From: Bradyrhizobium semiaridum
Lineage (GTDB): Bacteria > Pseudomonadota > Alphaproteobacteria > Rhizobiales > Xanthobacteraceae
Assembly: GCF_020329505.1 (NCBI RefSeq)
Contig: NZ_JAGKJJ010000002.1
Location: 186,001 to 250,000, forward strand
Direction of reading: 5' to 3'
DNA length: 64,000 bases
The notes beneath the pieces were generated by a model. The model was not told the origin of the DNA and did no database searches. It was given only the letters and a program-made list of their open reading frames with translations. Below, piece by piece: positions 8,757 to 18,860 of this stretch. Within the stretch, counting starts at the first letter, position 1. Each line of letters opens with the position of its first letter. Position numbers and translations under genes: made by a program.

Positions 8757-10013
8757 TCAGCGGATCATCCTTCGACGCGTGAAGCGCGCCACCAGTTCGA
8801 CGTGTGGCGTATGGCGGAACTGGTCGACCGGGGCGACGCCGTCGATCCGGTAGCCGCCATCGATCAGGATTCTTGCGTCGCGACCGAAGGTGGCGGCGTT
8901 GCAGGACACCGCGACGACCACCGGTACCTTGCTGGCCGCGAGTTGCGTGACCTGGGCTTGCGCGCCCTGCCGCGGTGGATCGAACACGACGGCATCGAAG
9001 TCGCGCAATTCCTGCGGCATCAGCGGGCGGCGGAACAGGTCGCGCGCCTCGGCCTTGAGCGGCTTCAGCCCGGATGTCGCCTGCGCGGCCTTTTGCAGGG
9101 CGGCAACGGCGCCGGCATCGCTGTCGAACGCCGCAACGCGTGCCTGCTCCGCAAGGCGCAGCGCAAACGGGCCGACGCCGCAGAACAGGTCGGCGATCTG
9201 CTTGGCGCGCCCGCAATATTCGCGCACCAGCGCGGCCAATGTCTCCTCGCCCTTGACGGTGGCCTGCAGGAACGAGCCCGGCGGCAGCACCACCCTGGCC
9301 TTGCCGATTGAAATCTCCGGGGCGCTGCGCATCAGGACCAGCTCGCCGTGCCGGGTCAGCCGCGCCAGCCGATGCTTGTCCGCGACGCGCGACAGCGTCG
9401 CGATCATCGCCGTCGGCAGCGCGCCGGAGCCGCGCACGTCGATATCGAGGCCGTTGCGCGTCGCAGTGGCCTGGATGTCGAGCGGCTTGCCGACCGTGAT
9501 CAGCGGCTCGGCGATCGCCCAGGCCGCCTCGAGCGCGCCGTCGAGCGCAGCATCAAGGATCGGACAGCGGTCGACCGGGACGATGTCGTGCGAGCCGGCC
9601 GCGGCGAAGCCGACCTTGAGCACCTCGTGGGTACCCATCCGCGCATGCAGGGTCATGCGCCGGCGGCCGGCGCCATGGGCGTCGATGAGCGGCGCGACCT
9701 CGCAATCGATCCTGGCCTGCGCCAGCGTCTCGACCACGATGTTGCGCTTCCAGGCCTGATAGGGCGCCTCGCTCCAGTGCTGGATCGCACAGCCGCCGCA
9801 GACGCCGAAATGCGGGCAGAACGGGGTGATGCGCTCGGCGCTGGCGCGCTCGACGCGCAGCAGCCGCCGGCGGTCCGGATGGTTGCCGGGAATCTCGGCG
9901 ACCTCGACGCGCTCGCCCACCAGCGCATAGGGGACGTAGATCGACTGCGCACCCTCGATCGCAACGCCGTCGCCGCGATGGCCGACATGGTCGATGGTGA
10001 GGGTTTCAGCCAC
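8757..10013 (-). CDS. TrmA/RlmD-type RNA (uracil-5-)-methyltransferase
   Basis: SAM-dependent RNA m5U methyltransferase with an Fe-S cluster, 418 residues. Order: N-terminal TRAM-like RNA-binding segment (1-60), cysteine motif [10 protein letters not shown] at 66-75 with a fourth Cys near 153 (DRCPIL), a central subdomain, then a Rossmann methyltransferase part with [23 protein letters not shown] and the catalytic VSCN Cys near 370. Whether the target is 23S rRNA or tRNA cannot be decided here. Its start overlaps the end of tlyA by 8 bases, so it is the last gene of a translationally coupled series. Confidence 0.88.
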   Translation of the reverse strand: MAETLTIDHVGHRGDGVAIEGAQSIYVPYALVGERVEVAEIPGNHPDRRRLLRVERASAERITPFCPHFGVCGGCAIQHWSEAPYQAWKRNIVVETLAQARIDCEVAPLIDAHGAGRRRMTLHARMGTHEVLKVGFAAAGSHDIVPVDRCPILDAALDGALEAAWAIAEPLITVGKPLDIQATATRNGLDIDVRGSGALPTAMIATLSRVADKHRLARLTRHGELVLMRSAPEISIGKARVVLPPGSFLQATVKGEETLAALVREYCGRAKQIADLFCGVGPFALRLAEQARVAAFDSDAGAVAALQKAAQATSGLKPLKAEARDLFRRPLMPQELRDFDAVVFDPPRQGAQAQVTQLAASKVPVVVAVSCNAATFGRDARILIDGGYRIDGVAPVDQFRHTPHVELVARFTRRRMIR

Positions 10014-10764
10014 GCCGCGCGCCGAGGAAGAATTCGATGTTGCCGTCGCCGCCTGGGATCGACGACGGGAACACCTGGATGTCGGTGCAGCCGAGCGAGG
10101 CGGCGAAGCCGGCGATGTCGTCGCAGATGTCCTGATGCACCATCGCGTTGCGGATGATGCCGCGCTTGGAATGTTTTCGCGCCGCCTCGAATTGCGGCTT
10201 GATCAGCGCGAGCAGATGCATCGGCGCCGCCGCGAGCGACAGCGCCACCGGCAGCACCAGCTTGAGCGAGATGAAGCTGACGTCGATCACGACGACGTCG
10301 GGCCGCGCCGGCAGCCGCTTGCCCTCAAAGCTCCTGATGTCGGTCGCCTCCATCGAGACGATCTTCGGGTGGCCCTGCAGCGAGGGATGCAACTGGCCGT
10401 GGCCGACATCGATGGCGAACACGAGGCTCGCGCCGTTGGCGAGCAGCACCTCGGTGAAGCCGCCGGTGGAGGCGCCGACATCGAGGCAGACATGGTCCTC
10501 GATCTCGATCGGATAATGCTCCAGCGCGCCGGCGAGCTTGACGCCGCCGCGCGAGACGTAGGGATGCGCCGGCTCCGCGGCGAGCGCCGCATCGGACGCG
10601 ATGATCTCCGAGGCCTTGGCGATCTGTTTGCCGTCCGCGGTCACGAGCCCGGCGTCGATCGCGGCACGGGCCCGAGCCCGGCTCTCGAACAGGCCGCGCT
10701 CGACCAGCAGGACGTCGATGCGCTTGCCGGCCGGTGCATTGTCGTTGTCGCCCGCCTTGGTCAC
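10006..10764 (-). CDS. tlyA: TlyA-family rRNA 2'-O-methyltransferase
   Basis: 252-residue 16S/23S rRNA cytidine methyltransferase of the TlyA ('haemolysin') family. Seen: N-terminal S4 RNA-binding domain (~14-75: [25 protein letters not shown]), linker [18 protein letters not shown] pocket [26 protein letters not shown], and the KPQFE catalytic Lys segment. The start shares an ATGA overlap with the upstream deoxyribosyltransferase and the end overlaps the next methyltransferase, a strong sign of one operon. In several bacteria tlyA sits beside dxs and xseB, as here. Confidence 0.92.
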   Translation of the reverse strand: MTKAGDNDNAPAGKRIDVLLVERGLFESRARARAAIDAGLVTADGKQIAKASEIIASDAALAAEPAHPYVSRGGVKLAGALEHYPIEIEDHVCLDVGASTGGFTEVLLANGASLVFAIDVGHGQLHPSLQGHPKIVSMEATDIRSFEGKRLPARPDVVVIDVSFISLKLVLPVALSLAAAPMHLLALIKPQFEAARKHSKRGIIRNAMVHQDICDDIAGFAASLGCTDIQVFPSSIPGGDGNIEFFLGARRG

Positions 10765-11330
10765 TGGGCTGCCGGCGGCTGCACTGCGTATGCGGCTGCG
10801 AGCTGCACGCAGGCCTCGAAGCAGGCGAGATCGCGCCAGATGTCGCGGGGCACCTCGCGCGGGGTCACTAGCGGCGCACCGTGCAGGTCGAGCGCATGGA
10901 TCATCATCAGATTGTCGGGCAATCCGAACTCCTCCACCGTCAGCCCCTCCGCATCGATCAGCCGCCCGTTGGGCGCCGGCGCGACCGGTTGGCGCCGCGC
11001 CACGCGGTTGGCGTAGGATGCAGGATCGTTCGCGTAGGCGAAGCAGCGCTTGCGGCGTCCTGCCATGTAGCCCAATTCGTAGACGGTGCCTGCGTCGGCA
11101 CTGGGGCCGCGAAACGGCGTCAAATTGGCGATGATGGCATCGGCGGAGTCCATCATCGCTTCATTGTTCTTGAAGATGACAAGGGAGGCGTCGGCTGCCG
11201 CCCGTTCCACCGCGATGTCGAGCGGAAACAGTCCGGTCAGGCTATGCCGCGCGCAGATCGCCGCCTTGCGGCGTCCGATCTCCACGGCATCCGGCAGGAA
11301 CACGTCAGGACCTGCCAGATAGATTTTCAT
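10761..11330 (-). CDS. Nucleoside 2-deoxyribosyltransferase family protein
   Basis: 189 residues. It begins MKIYLAGPDVFLPDA, the strand-loop typical of the family, then NNEAMMDSADAIIANLTPFRG (substrate-site Asp) and TVYELGYMAGR with the conserved Glu that acts as nucleophile in transferases. Family members exchange bases between deoxynucleosides or hydrolyse deoxynucleotides; which applies here is unclear. It lies 33 bp downstream of dxs and overlaps tlyA by 4 bases. Confidence 0.85.
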   Translation of the reverse strand: MKIYLAGPDVFLPDAVEIGRRKAAICARHSLTGLFPLDIAVERAAADASLVIFKNNEAMMDSADAIIANLTPFRGPSADAGTVYELGYMAGRRKRCFAYANDPASYANRVARRQPVAPAPNGRLIDAEGLTVEEFGLPDNLMMIHALDLHGAPLVTPREVPRDIWRDLACFEACVQLAAAYAVQPPAAQ

Positions 11331-11363
11331 GGACTTGCCGCCCCGAAGCGCCGTCCGGAAGGA

Positions 11364-13292
11364 TTACGCGAGCTTGACGGTCTCGGTCTTGAAATCCTTG
11401 CCGAGGGTTTCGAACACCTTGGCGACGATGCTCTTGGCGTCGAGACCGGCGCGGGCATACATCGCCGCCGGCGTGTCGTGGTCGAGGAACACGTCGGGCA
11501 GCACCATCGAGCGGAACTTGAGCATGCCGCTGTCGAGCATGCCGTGATCGGTCAGGAACTGCACCACATGCGAGCCGAACCCGCCGATCGAGCCTTCCTC
11601 GATCGTGATCAGGATCTCGTGGTCGCGCGCCAGCCTCAGGATCATGTCCTCGTCGAGCGGCTTCATGAAGCGCGCGTCGGCGATGGTGGCGGAGAGGCCG
11701 TGGGCGGCGAGCTCGTCGGCCGCCTTCTCGCACTCGGCGAGGCGGGTGCCGAACGAGAGCAGGGCGACCTTCTTGCCTTCGCGGATGATGCGGCCCTTAC
11801 CGATCGGCAGGGGAACGCCGACCTCGGGCATCTCGACGCCGCGGCCTTCGCCGCGCGGATAGCGCACCGCGCTCGGACGGTCGTTGATCGCAACCTGCGT
11901 CGCCACCATGTGGACCAGCTCCGCCTCGTCGGAGGCGGCCATGATCACCATGTTCGGCAGGCAGCCGAGATAGGCGTTGTCGAACGAGCCGGCATGGGTC
12001 GCGCCGTCGGCGCCGACGAGACCGGCGCGGTCGATCGCGAAGCGGACCGGTAGGCTCTGGATCGCGACGTCGTGCACCACCTGGTCGTAGCCGCGCTGCA
12101 GGAAGGTCGAGTAGATCGCGCAGAACGGCTTGTAGCCCTCGGTGGCGAGGCCGGCGGCGAAGGTCACCGCATGCTGCTCGGCGATGCCGACGTCGAAGGT
12201 GCGGTCCGGGAACGCCTTGTTGAAGATGTCGACGCCGGTGCCCGACGGCATGGCCGCGGTGATGGCGACGATCTTGTCGTCCTTCTGCGCTTCCTTGACG
12301 AGGCTCTGGCCGAACACGTTCTGATAGGCCGGCGCGTTCGGTTTTGCTTTCGCCTGCGTACCCGTCGCGACGTCGAATTTCACCACTGCGTGATACTTGT
12401 CGGCGGAGGCTTCCGCCGGGCCGTAGCCCTTGCCCTTCTGGGTCACGACGTGGACCAGGATCGGGCCGGTCTCCATGTCGCGGACGTTCTTCAGCACCGG
12501 CAGCAGATGGTCGAGATTGTGGCCGTCGATCGGGCCGACATAGTAGAAGCCGAGCTCCTCGAACAGCGTGCCGCCGTCCATCATGAAGCCGCGCGAATAT
12601 TCCTCGACGCGGTTGGCGCGGTTGGCGAGGATCTTCGGCAGGCGCTTGTTGATCTGCTTGGCCGCCTCGCGCAGCGAGCGGTAGGTCTTGCCGGAATAAA
12701 GGCGCGACAGATAGGCGCTCATCGCGCCGACCGGCGGGGCGATCGACATGTCGTTGTCGTTGAGGATCACGATCAGGCGCGAGTTCATGGCGCCGGCGTT
12801 GTTCATGGCCTCATAGGCCATGCCCGCCGACATCGCGCCGTCACCGATCACGGCGATAACGTTGTTGTTGCCGCCGGAGAGGTCGCGTGCCACGGCCATG
12901 CCGAGACCGGCCGAGATCGAGGTCGAGGAATGCGCGGCGCCGAACGGATCGTAGTCGCTCTCGGTGCGCTTGGTGAAGCCGGAGAGGCCGCCGCCGGTGC
13001 GCAGCGTGCGGATGCGGTCGCGGCGGCCGGTCAGGATCTTGTGCGGATAGGCCTGGTGGCCGACGTCCCAGATCAGGCGGTCGCGCGGGGTGTCGAAGAT
13101 GTAATGGATGGCGGTGGTCAGCTCGACCACGCCGAGACCGGCGCCGAAATGCCCGCCGGTCACCGACACGGCGTCAATCGTCTCCTGGCGCAGTTCATCG
13201 GCAACCTGCCGCACCTGGTCGACCTTGAGCTTGCGCAGGTCTTCCGGCGTGCGGATGGTGTCAAGAAGCGGCGTCTTACTAAATGTGGTCAC
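11364..13292 (-). CDS. dxs: 1-deoxy-D-xylulose-5-phosphate synthase
   Basis: Thiamine-diphosphate enzyme condensing pyruvate and glyceraldehyde 3-phosphate, the first step of the MEP isoprenoid pathway (quinones, carotenoids, hopanoids). 642 residues, full length. Seen: the [17 protein letters not shown]-phosphate site, the [16 protein letters not shown] magnesium motif, the VLNDNDMSI loop, and the transketolase pyrimidine domain with [15 protein letters not shown] and the [14 protein letters not shown] segment. I chose the GTG at 13292 (protein [14 protein letters not shown]), matching homologues; the frame is open upstream but lacks conservation. A 33-bp gap to the next gene suggests an operon. 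Confidence 0.96.
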   Translation of the reverse strand: MTTFSKTPLLDTIRTPEDLRKLKVDQVRQVADELRQETIDAVSVTGGHFGAGLGVVELTTAIHYIFDTPRDRLIWDVGHQAYPHKILTGRRDRIRTLRTGGGLSGFTKRTESDYDPFGAAHSSTSISAGLGMAVARDLSGGNNNVIAVIGDGAMSAGMAYEAMNNAGAMNSRLIVILNDNDMSIAPPVGAMSAYLSRLYSGKTYRSLREAAKQINKRLPKILANRANRVEEYSRGFMMDGGTLFEELGFYYVGPIDGHNLDHLLPVLKNVRDMETGPILVHVVTQKGKGYGPAEASADKYHAVVKFDVATGTQAKAKPNAPAYQNVFGQSLVKEAQKDDKIVAITAAMPSGTGVDIFNKAFPDRTFDVGIAEQHAVTFAAGLATEGYKPFCAIYSTFLQRGYDQVVHDVAIQSLPVRFAIDRAGLVGADGATHAGSFDNAYLGCLPNMVIMAASDEAELVHMVATQVAINDRPSAVRYPRGEGRGVEMPEVGVPLPIGKGRIIREGKKVALLSFGTRLAECEKAADELAAHGLSATIADARFMKPLDEDMILRLARDHEILITIEEGSIGGFGSHVVQFLTDHGMLDSGMLKFRSMVLPDVFLDHDTPAAMYARAGLDAKSIVAKVFETLGKDFKTETVKLA

Positions 13293-13832
13293 AGCGATAT
13301 TCCAATTTTGCCAAGTCGGAACCAACGGCCCGACGCGAGAAGGGTTGCGCGCTCGCGCGCAGCGAATGCCAGACACTGGTGCCGCCCCGGCAAGCCGATG
13401 CCTGGATGTAAGCCTAGATGCACTCCGGATTGGACCCTGTGATATCCCTCACGTTGGTCGCTTTTCACCCGTCCCGGTTCAGTTTTGTCGAACCATTTGA
13501 GGTGCTTGCCGCCGGAAGAATCCGGCCGGCCGCCCCCCTCAAATGCCCATAGAACTGGAAGCATTACACCAAACCTGTCGGCAAAGCCAACCCGCTCGGC
13601 GCAATGGGTTCCCATGCTCCGTTCCGAAAAATACAGATATTTCAATGGGTGTCGTGGACTGCGGGTTCCATTCCGCCTATTTCATGGGCAGCCGGTCGGC
13701 CTCGGATTGGCCGATTCGATCGCACGTCGCACCGGGCGGGCGGCGCAGCGCTGTGCATTCCGCGGGCAGGCACGGCGGAAACATGCAGAAATATTTTGAG
13801 GCGTTGGCCGCGTCCTGCGATCGGCCGAAGCG
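13293..13832. other. 540-base gap between xseB and dxs, no gene recognised
   Basis: Presumably holds the dxs promoter on the minus strand. Short open frames on both strands have no recognisable domain or good ribosome site. Some homologous loci have a polyprenyl synthase gene between xseB and dxs; no trace of one is visible here. Confidence 0.45.
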
Positions 13833-14084
13833 CTACTGCACGTCCAGCGGCGCGGTGCCGGTCGGCTGGCCCGACGCGTCGGTGGTGATCTTGTCAACGC
13901 GGGCTTCGGCCTGGCGCAACAGCTCCTCGCAGCGCCGCTTCAGCGCCTCGCCGCGTTCGTAGATCGCGACCGATTCCTCAAGCGGGACCTTGCCGTCCTC
14001 AAGCCGCTTGACGATCGATTCGAGTTCCTCGATCGCGCGTTCGAAGGAGAGCTGCTTCACGTCCACCTGGGTATTCTCGGCCAT
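13833..14084 (-). CDS. xseB: Exodeoxyribonuclease VII small subunit
   Basis: 83 residues. Small helical subunit that coats the XseA catalytic subunit and regulates degradation of single-stranded DNA. Seen: the family pattern LSFERAIEELESIVKRLEDGKVPLEESVAIYERGEALKRRCEELL, an antiparallel helical pair, followed by the RVDKITTDASG tail. xseA is not in the window. It lies 146 bp downstream of the HDAC-like gene and upstream of dxs, in the same direction. Confidence 0.95.
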   Translation of the reverse strand: MAENTQVDVKQLSFERAIEELESIVKRLEDGKVPLEESVAIYERGEALKRRCEELLRQAEARVDKITTDASGQPTGTAPLDVQ

Positions 14085-14106
14085 TCTTTGCGTTCCCGAT
14101 TGCGCC

Positions 14107-14126
14107 GATCAGATCGCGATCTGATC
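14107..14126. repeat. Perfect 20-bp palindrome between HDAC-like gene and xseB
   Basis: GATCAGATCGCGATCTGATC, 22 bases upstream of the xseB start codon. It could be an operator or an RNA hairpin in the intergenic leader; no known consensus matches. Confidence 0.4.
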
Positions 14127-14230
14127 TGTTATCCTTGAGCATGATCCGTCGCAGGTTCGGGCGTCTATTCGGTCATGCTCGCCCACCGGAGAATCAAATC
14201 GAAGTTTTGCGGGCGTATTGTGGCGGGGAT

Positions 14231-15157
14231 TTACCCGCCCATCAATGCGGTGACGTGGGAAGCCACCGACTCTTTCAGGCCCTCCAGATCGTAGCCGCCC
14301 TCGAGAACCGAGACCACGCGGCCGCCGGCACTCTTGTCGGCGAAGTCCATCAGCTTGCGCGTGACCCAGCCGAAATCTTCGCCCCTCAGATTGATCGAGG
14401 CCAAGGGATCGCGATGGTGCGCATCGAAGCCGGCCGAGATGATGACGAGTTCGGGGGAGAACTTCTCGAGTTGCGGCAGGATCAGGTTCTCGAACGCCGA
14501 GCGGAACTTGGCGCTGCCATCGCCAGGAGCCAGCGGCGCATTGACCACGGTATCGTGCTCGCCGCGCTCACTCATCGCGCCGGTGCCGGGAAACAGCGGC
14601 ATCTGGTGCGTCGAGCAGTACATCACGGTCGGATCGGCCCAGAAGATATCCTGCGTGCCGTTGCCGTGATGGACGTCGAAGTCGATCACCGCGGCACGCG
14701 CGATGCCGTATTTGCGCTGCGCGTGGCGCGCGGCGATCGCGACGTTGTCGAAGAAGCAAAAACCCATCGGCGTCGATTTTTCGGCGTGATGGCCGGGCGG
14801 GCGCACCGCGACGAAGGCATTCTGATGCTTGCCCTGCATCACCGCGTCGGTCGCGGCCACCGCGCCGCCGACGCCGCGCATCACCGCCTCCCAGGTGCCC
14901 GGCGACATCGAGGTGTCGCCGTCGAGATAGATTAGACCCGAAGTCGGCGCGATGTGGCGGAGCTCGCCGACATAATGCTCGCCGTGACAGAGCAGCACGG
15001 AATCGAGGTCGCCTTCCGGCGCCAAATCGCGCACCAGCGCCTTGAAGCGGTCCTCGCCGAGCACCTCGTCGACCGCACGCAGCCGGTCGGGGCGTTCGGG
15101 ATGTCCGGGCGGGGTGAGGTGATTGAGGCAGGCCGAATGCGTCAGAAGCAGTGTCAT
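14231..15157 (-). CDS. Histone-deacetylase-family zinc hydrolase (AcuC/acetylpolyamine amidohydrolase type)
   Basis: 308-residue zinc-dependent deacetylase related to acetoin-utilisation and acetylpolyamine amidohydrolases. Seen: RPPGHHAE with the two catalytic histidines, DFDVHHGNGTQDIFW giving zinc ligands Asp and His, and SAGFDAHHRDPLA with the third ligand Asp; EGGYDLEGL carries the C-terminal active-site Tyr. The ATG at 15157 gives MTLLLTHSACLNHLTPPGHPERP, the family's usual start; an upstream ATG adds 15 non-conserved residues. The substrate is unknown: acetylated proteins, polyamines or antibiotics are all possible. Confidence 0.9.
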   Translation of the reverse strand: MTLLLTHSACLNHLTPPGHPERPDRLRAVDEVLGEDRFKALVRDLAPEGDLDSVLLCHGEHYVGELRHIAPTSGLIYLDGDTSMSPGTWEAVMRGVGGAVAATDAVMQGKHQNAFVAVRPPGHHAEKSTPMGFCFFDNVAIAARHAQRKYGIARAAVIDFDVHHGNGTQDIFWADPTVMYCSTHQMPLFPGTGAMSERGEHDTVVNAPLAPGDGSAKFRSAFENLILPQLEKFSPELVIISAGFDAHHRDPLASINLRGEDFGWVTRKLMDFADKSAGGRVVSVLEGGYDLEGLKESVASHVTALMGG

Positions 15158-15287
15158 GCGAATTCCCGGCGCCACTGGTGGCGCGTACGAGGAAGGCCCC
15201 AATGTAGGCCGTTAGCGGCGGTCCGGAAAGGTCCGACTTTGTTCTGCCGGCCTCACCTTGGCGCGACGGCTAGAAGCCGAACTCCAT

Positions 15288-15374
15288 CCCCGTCATTGCG
15301 AGCGAAGCGAAGCAATCAATTGTCACCGCGCAAGCGGTAGCATGGATTGCTTCGCTTCGCTCGCAATGACGGGG
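15288..15374. repeat. Perfect 30-bp inverted repeat (dispersed-element type)
   Basis: Arms 15288-15317 and 15345-15374 are exact reverse complements, with a 27-base loop. The core CATTGCGAGCGAAGCGAAGC resembles a repeat often seen between genes in Bradyrhizobium and relatives (recognised from memory, not searched). It lies just past the end of the 5'-nucleotidase gene and could form a strong RNA hairpin. Confidence 0.75.
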
Positions 15375-15405
15375 AGGGACCCGTGCTTCATGCGCGCCGC
15401 TTCGC

Positions 15406-17070
15406 CTAGTTGATCCGCTCGATCCGCTTGCCCGCGGTCGGGCTGACCGGGCTGTTGGCCTTGAAGTATGCATAGAGCGCGTCGACGTCGTAGATGCCGA
15501 ACTGCTGTGCCTTGCCGTCCTTGAACACAGTGAAGCCGTCGCCGCCTTCGGCGAGGTAGTTGTTCACGGTCACGCGATAGCTCGCCGCGGGGTCGATCGG
15601 CTTGCCGTCGAGCGACATCCTTGCGGCGATGATGCGCTCGCCGTCCGGCTTGCTCGCGTCCCAGGCATAGACAAAACCCTTCGATACCTGCAGCGGACGC
15701 GGCCGCTTGGGGTCGGCCCATTGCTGCTCCAGCACGTCCTTGAGCTGCTTGCCGGTCAGCGTCATCGTCACCAGCTGGTTGCGGAACGGCTGGCTGGCGA
15801 AGATGTCGGCGTAGGTGACCGCGCCGTCCTCGCGGTGGGTGATGTCGGTGCGCACACCGCCGGGATTGGTGAAGGCGATCACGGCGCCGCCATTCGGTTC
15901 GGAGCTGGTCGCGGCCAGCTGCGCATCGGCGACAATGTCGCCGAGCGCGCTTTCGCCCGAGTCGTTCGGCGTGCGCGACAGCGTCTCGGTGACCGATCCG
16001 GCGGCGCGGTTGGCGATCGGCGCGGCGAGCCGGTCATAGGCCTCGAGCAGCGCGGTCTGTTCGGGATCGCGGTGATAGGTGTCGATCCGCACGATGGTGT
16101 TGTCGGCCTTGGCGCTGATCACGTCGCGCGTCTTCGGATCGAGCTGCAGATCGATCGCGGTGACCAGCGTGCCGTACTTGTCGCCGGAGGTGACGAGCCG
16201 CCCGTCGATCTCGCAGACATAGGCCTGGTGGGTGTGGCCGGAAATCACGACGTCGACCGCCTTGTCGAATTTCCTGACGATGTCGACGATCGGTCCTGAT
16301 ATCCCCGGGCACTCATTGTAGTCGCCGGTCGGAAAGCCGCCTTCGTGGATCAGCACCACGATCGCCTCGACGCCCTTCGCCTTCAATTCGGGGATCAGCG
16401 CATTGACGGTCTCGGCCTCGTCGCGAAATTCCAGGCTGGCGACGCCGGCCGGCGACACCAGGTTCGGTGTGTTCTTCAATGTCAGCCCGATGAAGGCGAC
16501 CGGGATGCCGTCGAACGTCTTGATCTCGTAGGGTGGAAACACGGGTTTGCCGGTCGCCTTCTCGATCGTGCTGGCGGCCAGATAGCGGAATTTGGCGCCC
16601 GTGAAGGGATGCGGCCCCTGGCACTTGTCGATCGGATGGCAGCCGCCGTTCTGCATCCGCAGCAACTCATCCTTGCCTTCGTCAAATTCGTGATTGCCGA
16701 CCGAGGAGATCGCCAGCCCCATCATCGACAGCGACTCGATGGTCGGTTCATCGTGGAACATGGCCGACAGGAACGGGCTCGCACCGATCAGGTCGCCGGC
16801 CGCAACGAAGATGTTGTTTCTGTGACCCTGACGCATCTCCTTGACCGCGGTCGCCACCCGCTCGGCGCCGCCGGCGGGCACCATGACCTTCCTGGTCGCG
16901 TCGGCGGGATCGGTGATGCGGATGCCGCCGGGCGGCGGCCGCAGATAGCCGTGGAAATCGTTGATGGCGAGAATACGCAAGTCCACCGGCGCAGTGCTCT
17001 GCGCCAGGCAGGGGCCGGCCGCGAGGAGGGCGAGCGAAGCGATGGCGACGGAGAGGTGGTGATGTCTCAT
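15406..17070 (-). CDS. Periplasmic 5'-nucleotidase/UDP-sugar hydrolase-type metallophosphatase
   Basis: 554 residues. Signal peptide 1-23 (LSVAIASLALLAAGPCLAQ) sends it to the periplasm. The N-terminal calcineurin-like domain shows the two-metal motifs DFHG (ILAINDFHGYL), GDLIGASP, GNHEFDEG and GHTHQA. The C-terminal 5'-nucleotidase domain (~350-550) contains GGVRTDI, a substrate-sandwich aromatic region and YLAEGGDGF. It probably dephosphorylates extracellular nucleotides for phosphate and nucleoside salvage. The ATG at 17070 starts directly at the signal peptide; longer readings are not conserved. Confidence 0.9.
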   Translation of the reverse strand: MRHHHLSVAIASLALLAAGPCLAQSTAPVDLRILAINDFHGYLRPPPGGIRITDPADATRKVMVPAGGAERVATAVKEMRQGHRNNIFVAAGDLIGASPFLSAMFHDEPTIESLSMMGLAISSVGNHEFDEGKDELLRMQNGGCHPIDKCQGPHPFTGAKFRYLAASTIEKATGKPVFPPYEIKTFDGIPVAFIGLTLKNTPNLVSPAGVASLEFRDEAETVNALIPELKAKGVEAIVVLIHEGGFPTGDYNECPGISGPIVDIVRKFDKAVDVVISGHTHQAYVCEIDGRLVTSGDKYGTLVTAIDLQLDPKTRDVISAKADNTIVRIDTYHRDPEQTALLEAYDRLAAPIANRAAGSVTETLSRTPNDSGESALGDIVADAQLAATSSEPNGGAVIAFTNPGGVRTDITHREDGAVTYADIFASQPFRNQLVTMTLTGKQLKDVLEQQWADPKRPRPLQVSKGFVYAWDASKPDGERIIAARMSLDGKPIDPAASYRVTVNNYLAEGGDGFTVFKDGKAQQFGIYDVDALYAYFKANSPVSPTAGKRIERIN

Positions 17071-17131
17071 GATCTGTCCATGGAGCACGCGATGATGACG
17101 CCGCGCCACTACATTTTTGCGACGCGCGCGT

Positions 17132-17893
17132 TCAATCCTTCGTGCGCGCCATGAACGCCTTGAAGGCGGCGATCGCTTCCCTGGAGCGCATGCGCTCGGT
17201 GAACAGATGGTTTTCCTGCTCGATCCGGCGGGTGACATCCTCCGGCGGCAGGCGGATCAGCCGACGCGAGATCGCCACCGCCTCGGCCGGCAGCGCGCAG
17301 ATCTCGCGCGCCACCTTGTGCGCCTCGACCTCGGCGTGGCCCGGCGCCACCACGGTGTTGACGAAGCCGGCGACGCGGGCGTCGTCGGCGGTCATGGTGC
17401 GGCCCATTACCAGCATCGCGAACGCCCGCTGATGGCCCATGCTGCGCGGCATCAGTAGGCTGGAGGCGCCCTCCGGCACCAGGCCGAAATTCGAGAACGG
17501 GGTCGAGAACGAGGCGGTTTTGCTGGCCAGCACGTAGTCGCAGTGGAACAGCATGGTGGTGCCGATGCCCATCGCGACGCCGTCGACGGCGGCGATGATC
17601 GGCTTCACATTATGGGCCAGCGAATACAGGAACTTGACCAGGTTGGAGGCGGCGGGCGGATCGGTGTTCGAGGTGCCAGCGGTCAACAGGTCCTCGATAT
17701 CGTTGCCGGCGGTGAACACGCCGGAGCCGCCGGTGACGATCAGGCAGCGGATATTCGGGTTGTTCTGCGCCGTGTCGATCGCATCGCTCATCGCGCGATA
17801 CATGTCCTGCGTGATCGCGTTCTTCTTCTCGGGGCGGCGCAGCTTGATCACGCGCGTGGCGGCTTCGTCGGTCACGATCACATGCGCGGTCAT
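17132..17893 (-). CDS. Enoyl-CoA hydratase/isomerase family protein
   Basis: 253-residue crotonase-fold enzyme. Seen: the LRRPEKKNAIT N-terminal motif, oxyanion-hole strand TAGNDIEDLL, and VAMGIGTTMLFHCDYVLAS with the second oxyanion glycine. The third motif reads FSNFGLVPEGAS: a Glu is present at the position where hydratases and isomerases usually place a catalytic Glu. Substrate unknown. ATG 17893 chosen over an upstream ATG because MTAHVIVTDEAATRVIKL is the usual start. Transcribed away from the paoABC operon. Confidence 0.87.
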   Translation of the reverse strand: MTAHVIVTDEAATRVIKLRRPEKKNAITQDMYRAMSDAIDTAQNNPNIRCLIVTGGSGVFTAGNDIEDLLTAGTSNTDPPAASNLVKFLYSLAHNVKPIIAAVDGVAMGIGTTMLFHCDYVLASKTASFSTPFSNFGLVPEGASSLLMPRSMGHQRAFAMLVMGRTMTADDARVAGFVNTVVAPGHAEVEAHKVAREICALPAEAVAISRRLIRLPPEDVTRRIEQENHLFTERMRSREAIAAFKAFMARTKD

Positions 17894-18209
17894 CAAGCGG
17901 GTCCTTGCATTGGCCGGCGGCTTCACTGCCGCCCGGCGCGGTCCTTGCCGTCATCCTACATGATCCGCCGCAGGCCCCAAGTGCTTCCGGACGCTTTTCC
18001 GTCAGGCGAGCATTGACGGCGCAGCTGGAATTCACCTCGTCCCGAGCGCGGCGGTTGGCTCTGCATACGTTCCGCTCGCGAGTTGTTTAAGTCCCGCGCA
18101 GAAACATTCCGCGCCCTGCAGCATTCATCCGGTGCAGCCGGCACACGCGCGCGGAGGTCATGCCCGGTTCCGCCGTCCGGCAAGCGCGGCTGAGCAGCAG
18201 GAGAGCGGC
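17894..18209. other. Divergent intergenic region before paoA
   Basis: 316 bases that must contain the promoters of the leftward enoyl-CoA hydratase and the rightward paoABC operon. I see no clear -35/-10 pair or operator palindrome. An AGGAG ribosome site sits at 18199-18203 before paoA. Confidence 0.4.
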
Positions 18210-18860
18210 ATGCAAATTTCCGGTCGTTTGGAACTATCCCGGCGCCATTTGTTGATTGTCGGAGCCGCCTCGCTTGCCGCGTCGTCTGTCGCGGCGCCGG
18301 CATCATCCGCGACGGCGCAAACTGCATCAGCCCCGCCTGGAGCGCCTGTGATGACAAAAGTGTCCTTTGATGTGAACGGCGACACCCACCAACTCGAGCT
18401 CGATACCAGGACCACGCTGCTCGATGCGTTGCGCGAGCATCTGCATCTGACCGGCACCAAGAAGGGCTGCGACCACGGCCAGTGCGGCGCCTGCACCGTC
18501 ATCGTCGACGGACGGCGGATCAATTCCTGCCTGACGCTCGCTGTGATGCATGAGGGTGACGAGATCACCACGATCGAGGGGCTCGGCGCGCCGGATCATC
18601 TGCATCCGATGCAGGCGGCGTTCGTCAAGCACGACGGCTATCAATGCGGCTACTGCACGCCGGGGCAGATTTGCTCCGCGGTCGCCGTGCTCGACGAGGT
18701 CCGGAGCGGCATTCCGAGCCACGTGACGGCCGATCTCACCGCGCCGGTGCGATTGACCAATGCCGAACTGCGCGAGCGCATGAGCGGCAATATCTGCCGC
18801 TGCGGCGCCTATTCCAACATTGCGGACGCGATCGGCGAGGTCGCCGGGAGGAGCGCATGA
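18210..18860 (+). CDS. paoA: Aldehyde oxidoreductase 2Fe-2S subunit, Tat-exported
   Basis: Small electron-transfer subunit of a periplasmic molybdenum-cytosine-dinucleotide aldehyde oxidoreductase (PaoABC/YagTSR type). 216 residues. The N-terminal [18 protein letters not shown] is a twin-arginine signal, so the folded complex is exported. The first 2Fe-2S cluster is plant-ferredoxin type ([23 protein letters not shown]); the second uses CGYCTPGQ and [12 protein letters not shown] 18210 follows AGGAG. The end overlaps the FAD subunit start as ATGA, so translation is coupled. The operon probably detoxifies or uses aromatic aldehydes. Confidence 0.92.
   Translation: MQISGRLELSRRHLLIVGAASLAASSVAAPASSATAQTASAPPGAPVMTKVSFDVNGDTHQLELDTRTTLLDALREHLHLTGTKKGCDHGQCGACTVIVDGRRINSCLTLAVMHEGDEITTIEGLGAPDHLHPMQAAFVKHDGYQCGYCTPGQICSAVAVLDEVRSGIPSHVTADLTAPVRLTNAELRERMSGNICRCGAYSNIADAIGEVAGRSA

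Noticed and set aside
15288..15374. CRISPR-like or rho-independent terminator reading of the inverted repeat
   Set aside because: There is only one unit, so no array, and no T-run follows the stem. A dispersed palindromic element fits better.
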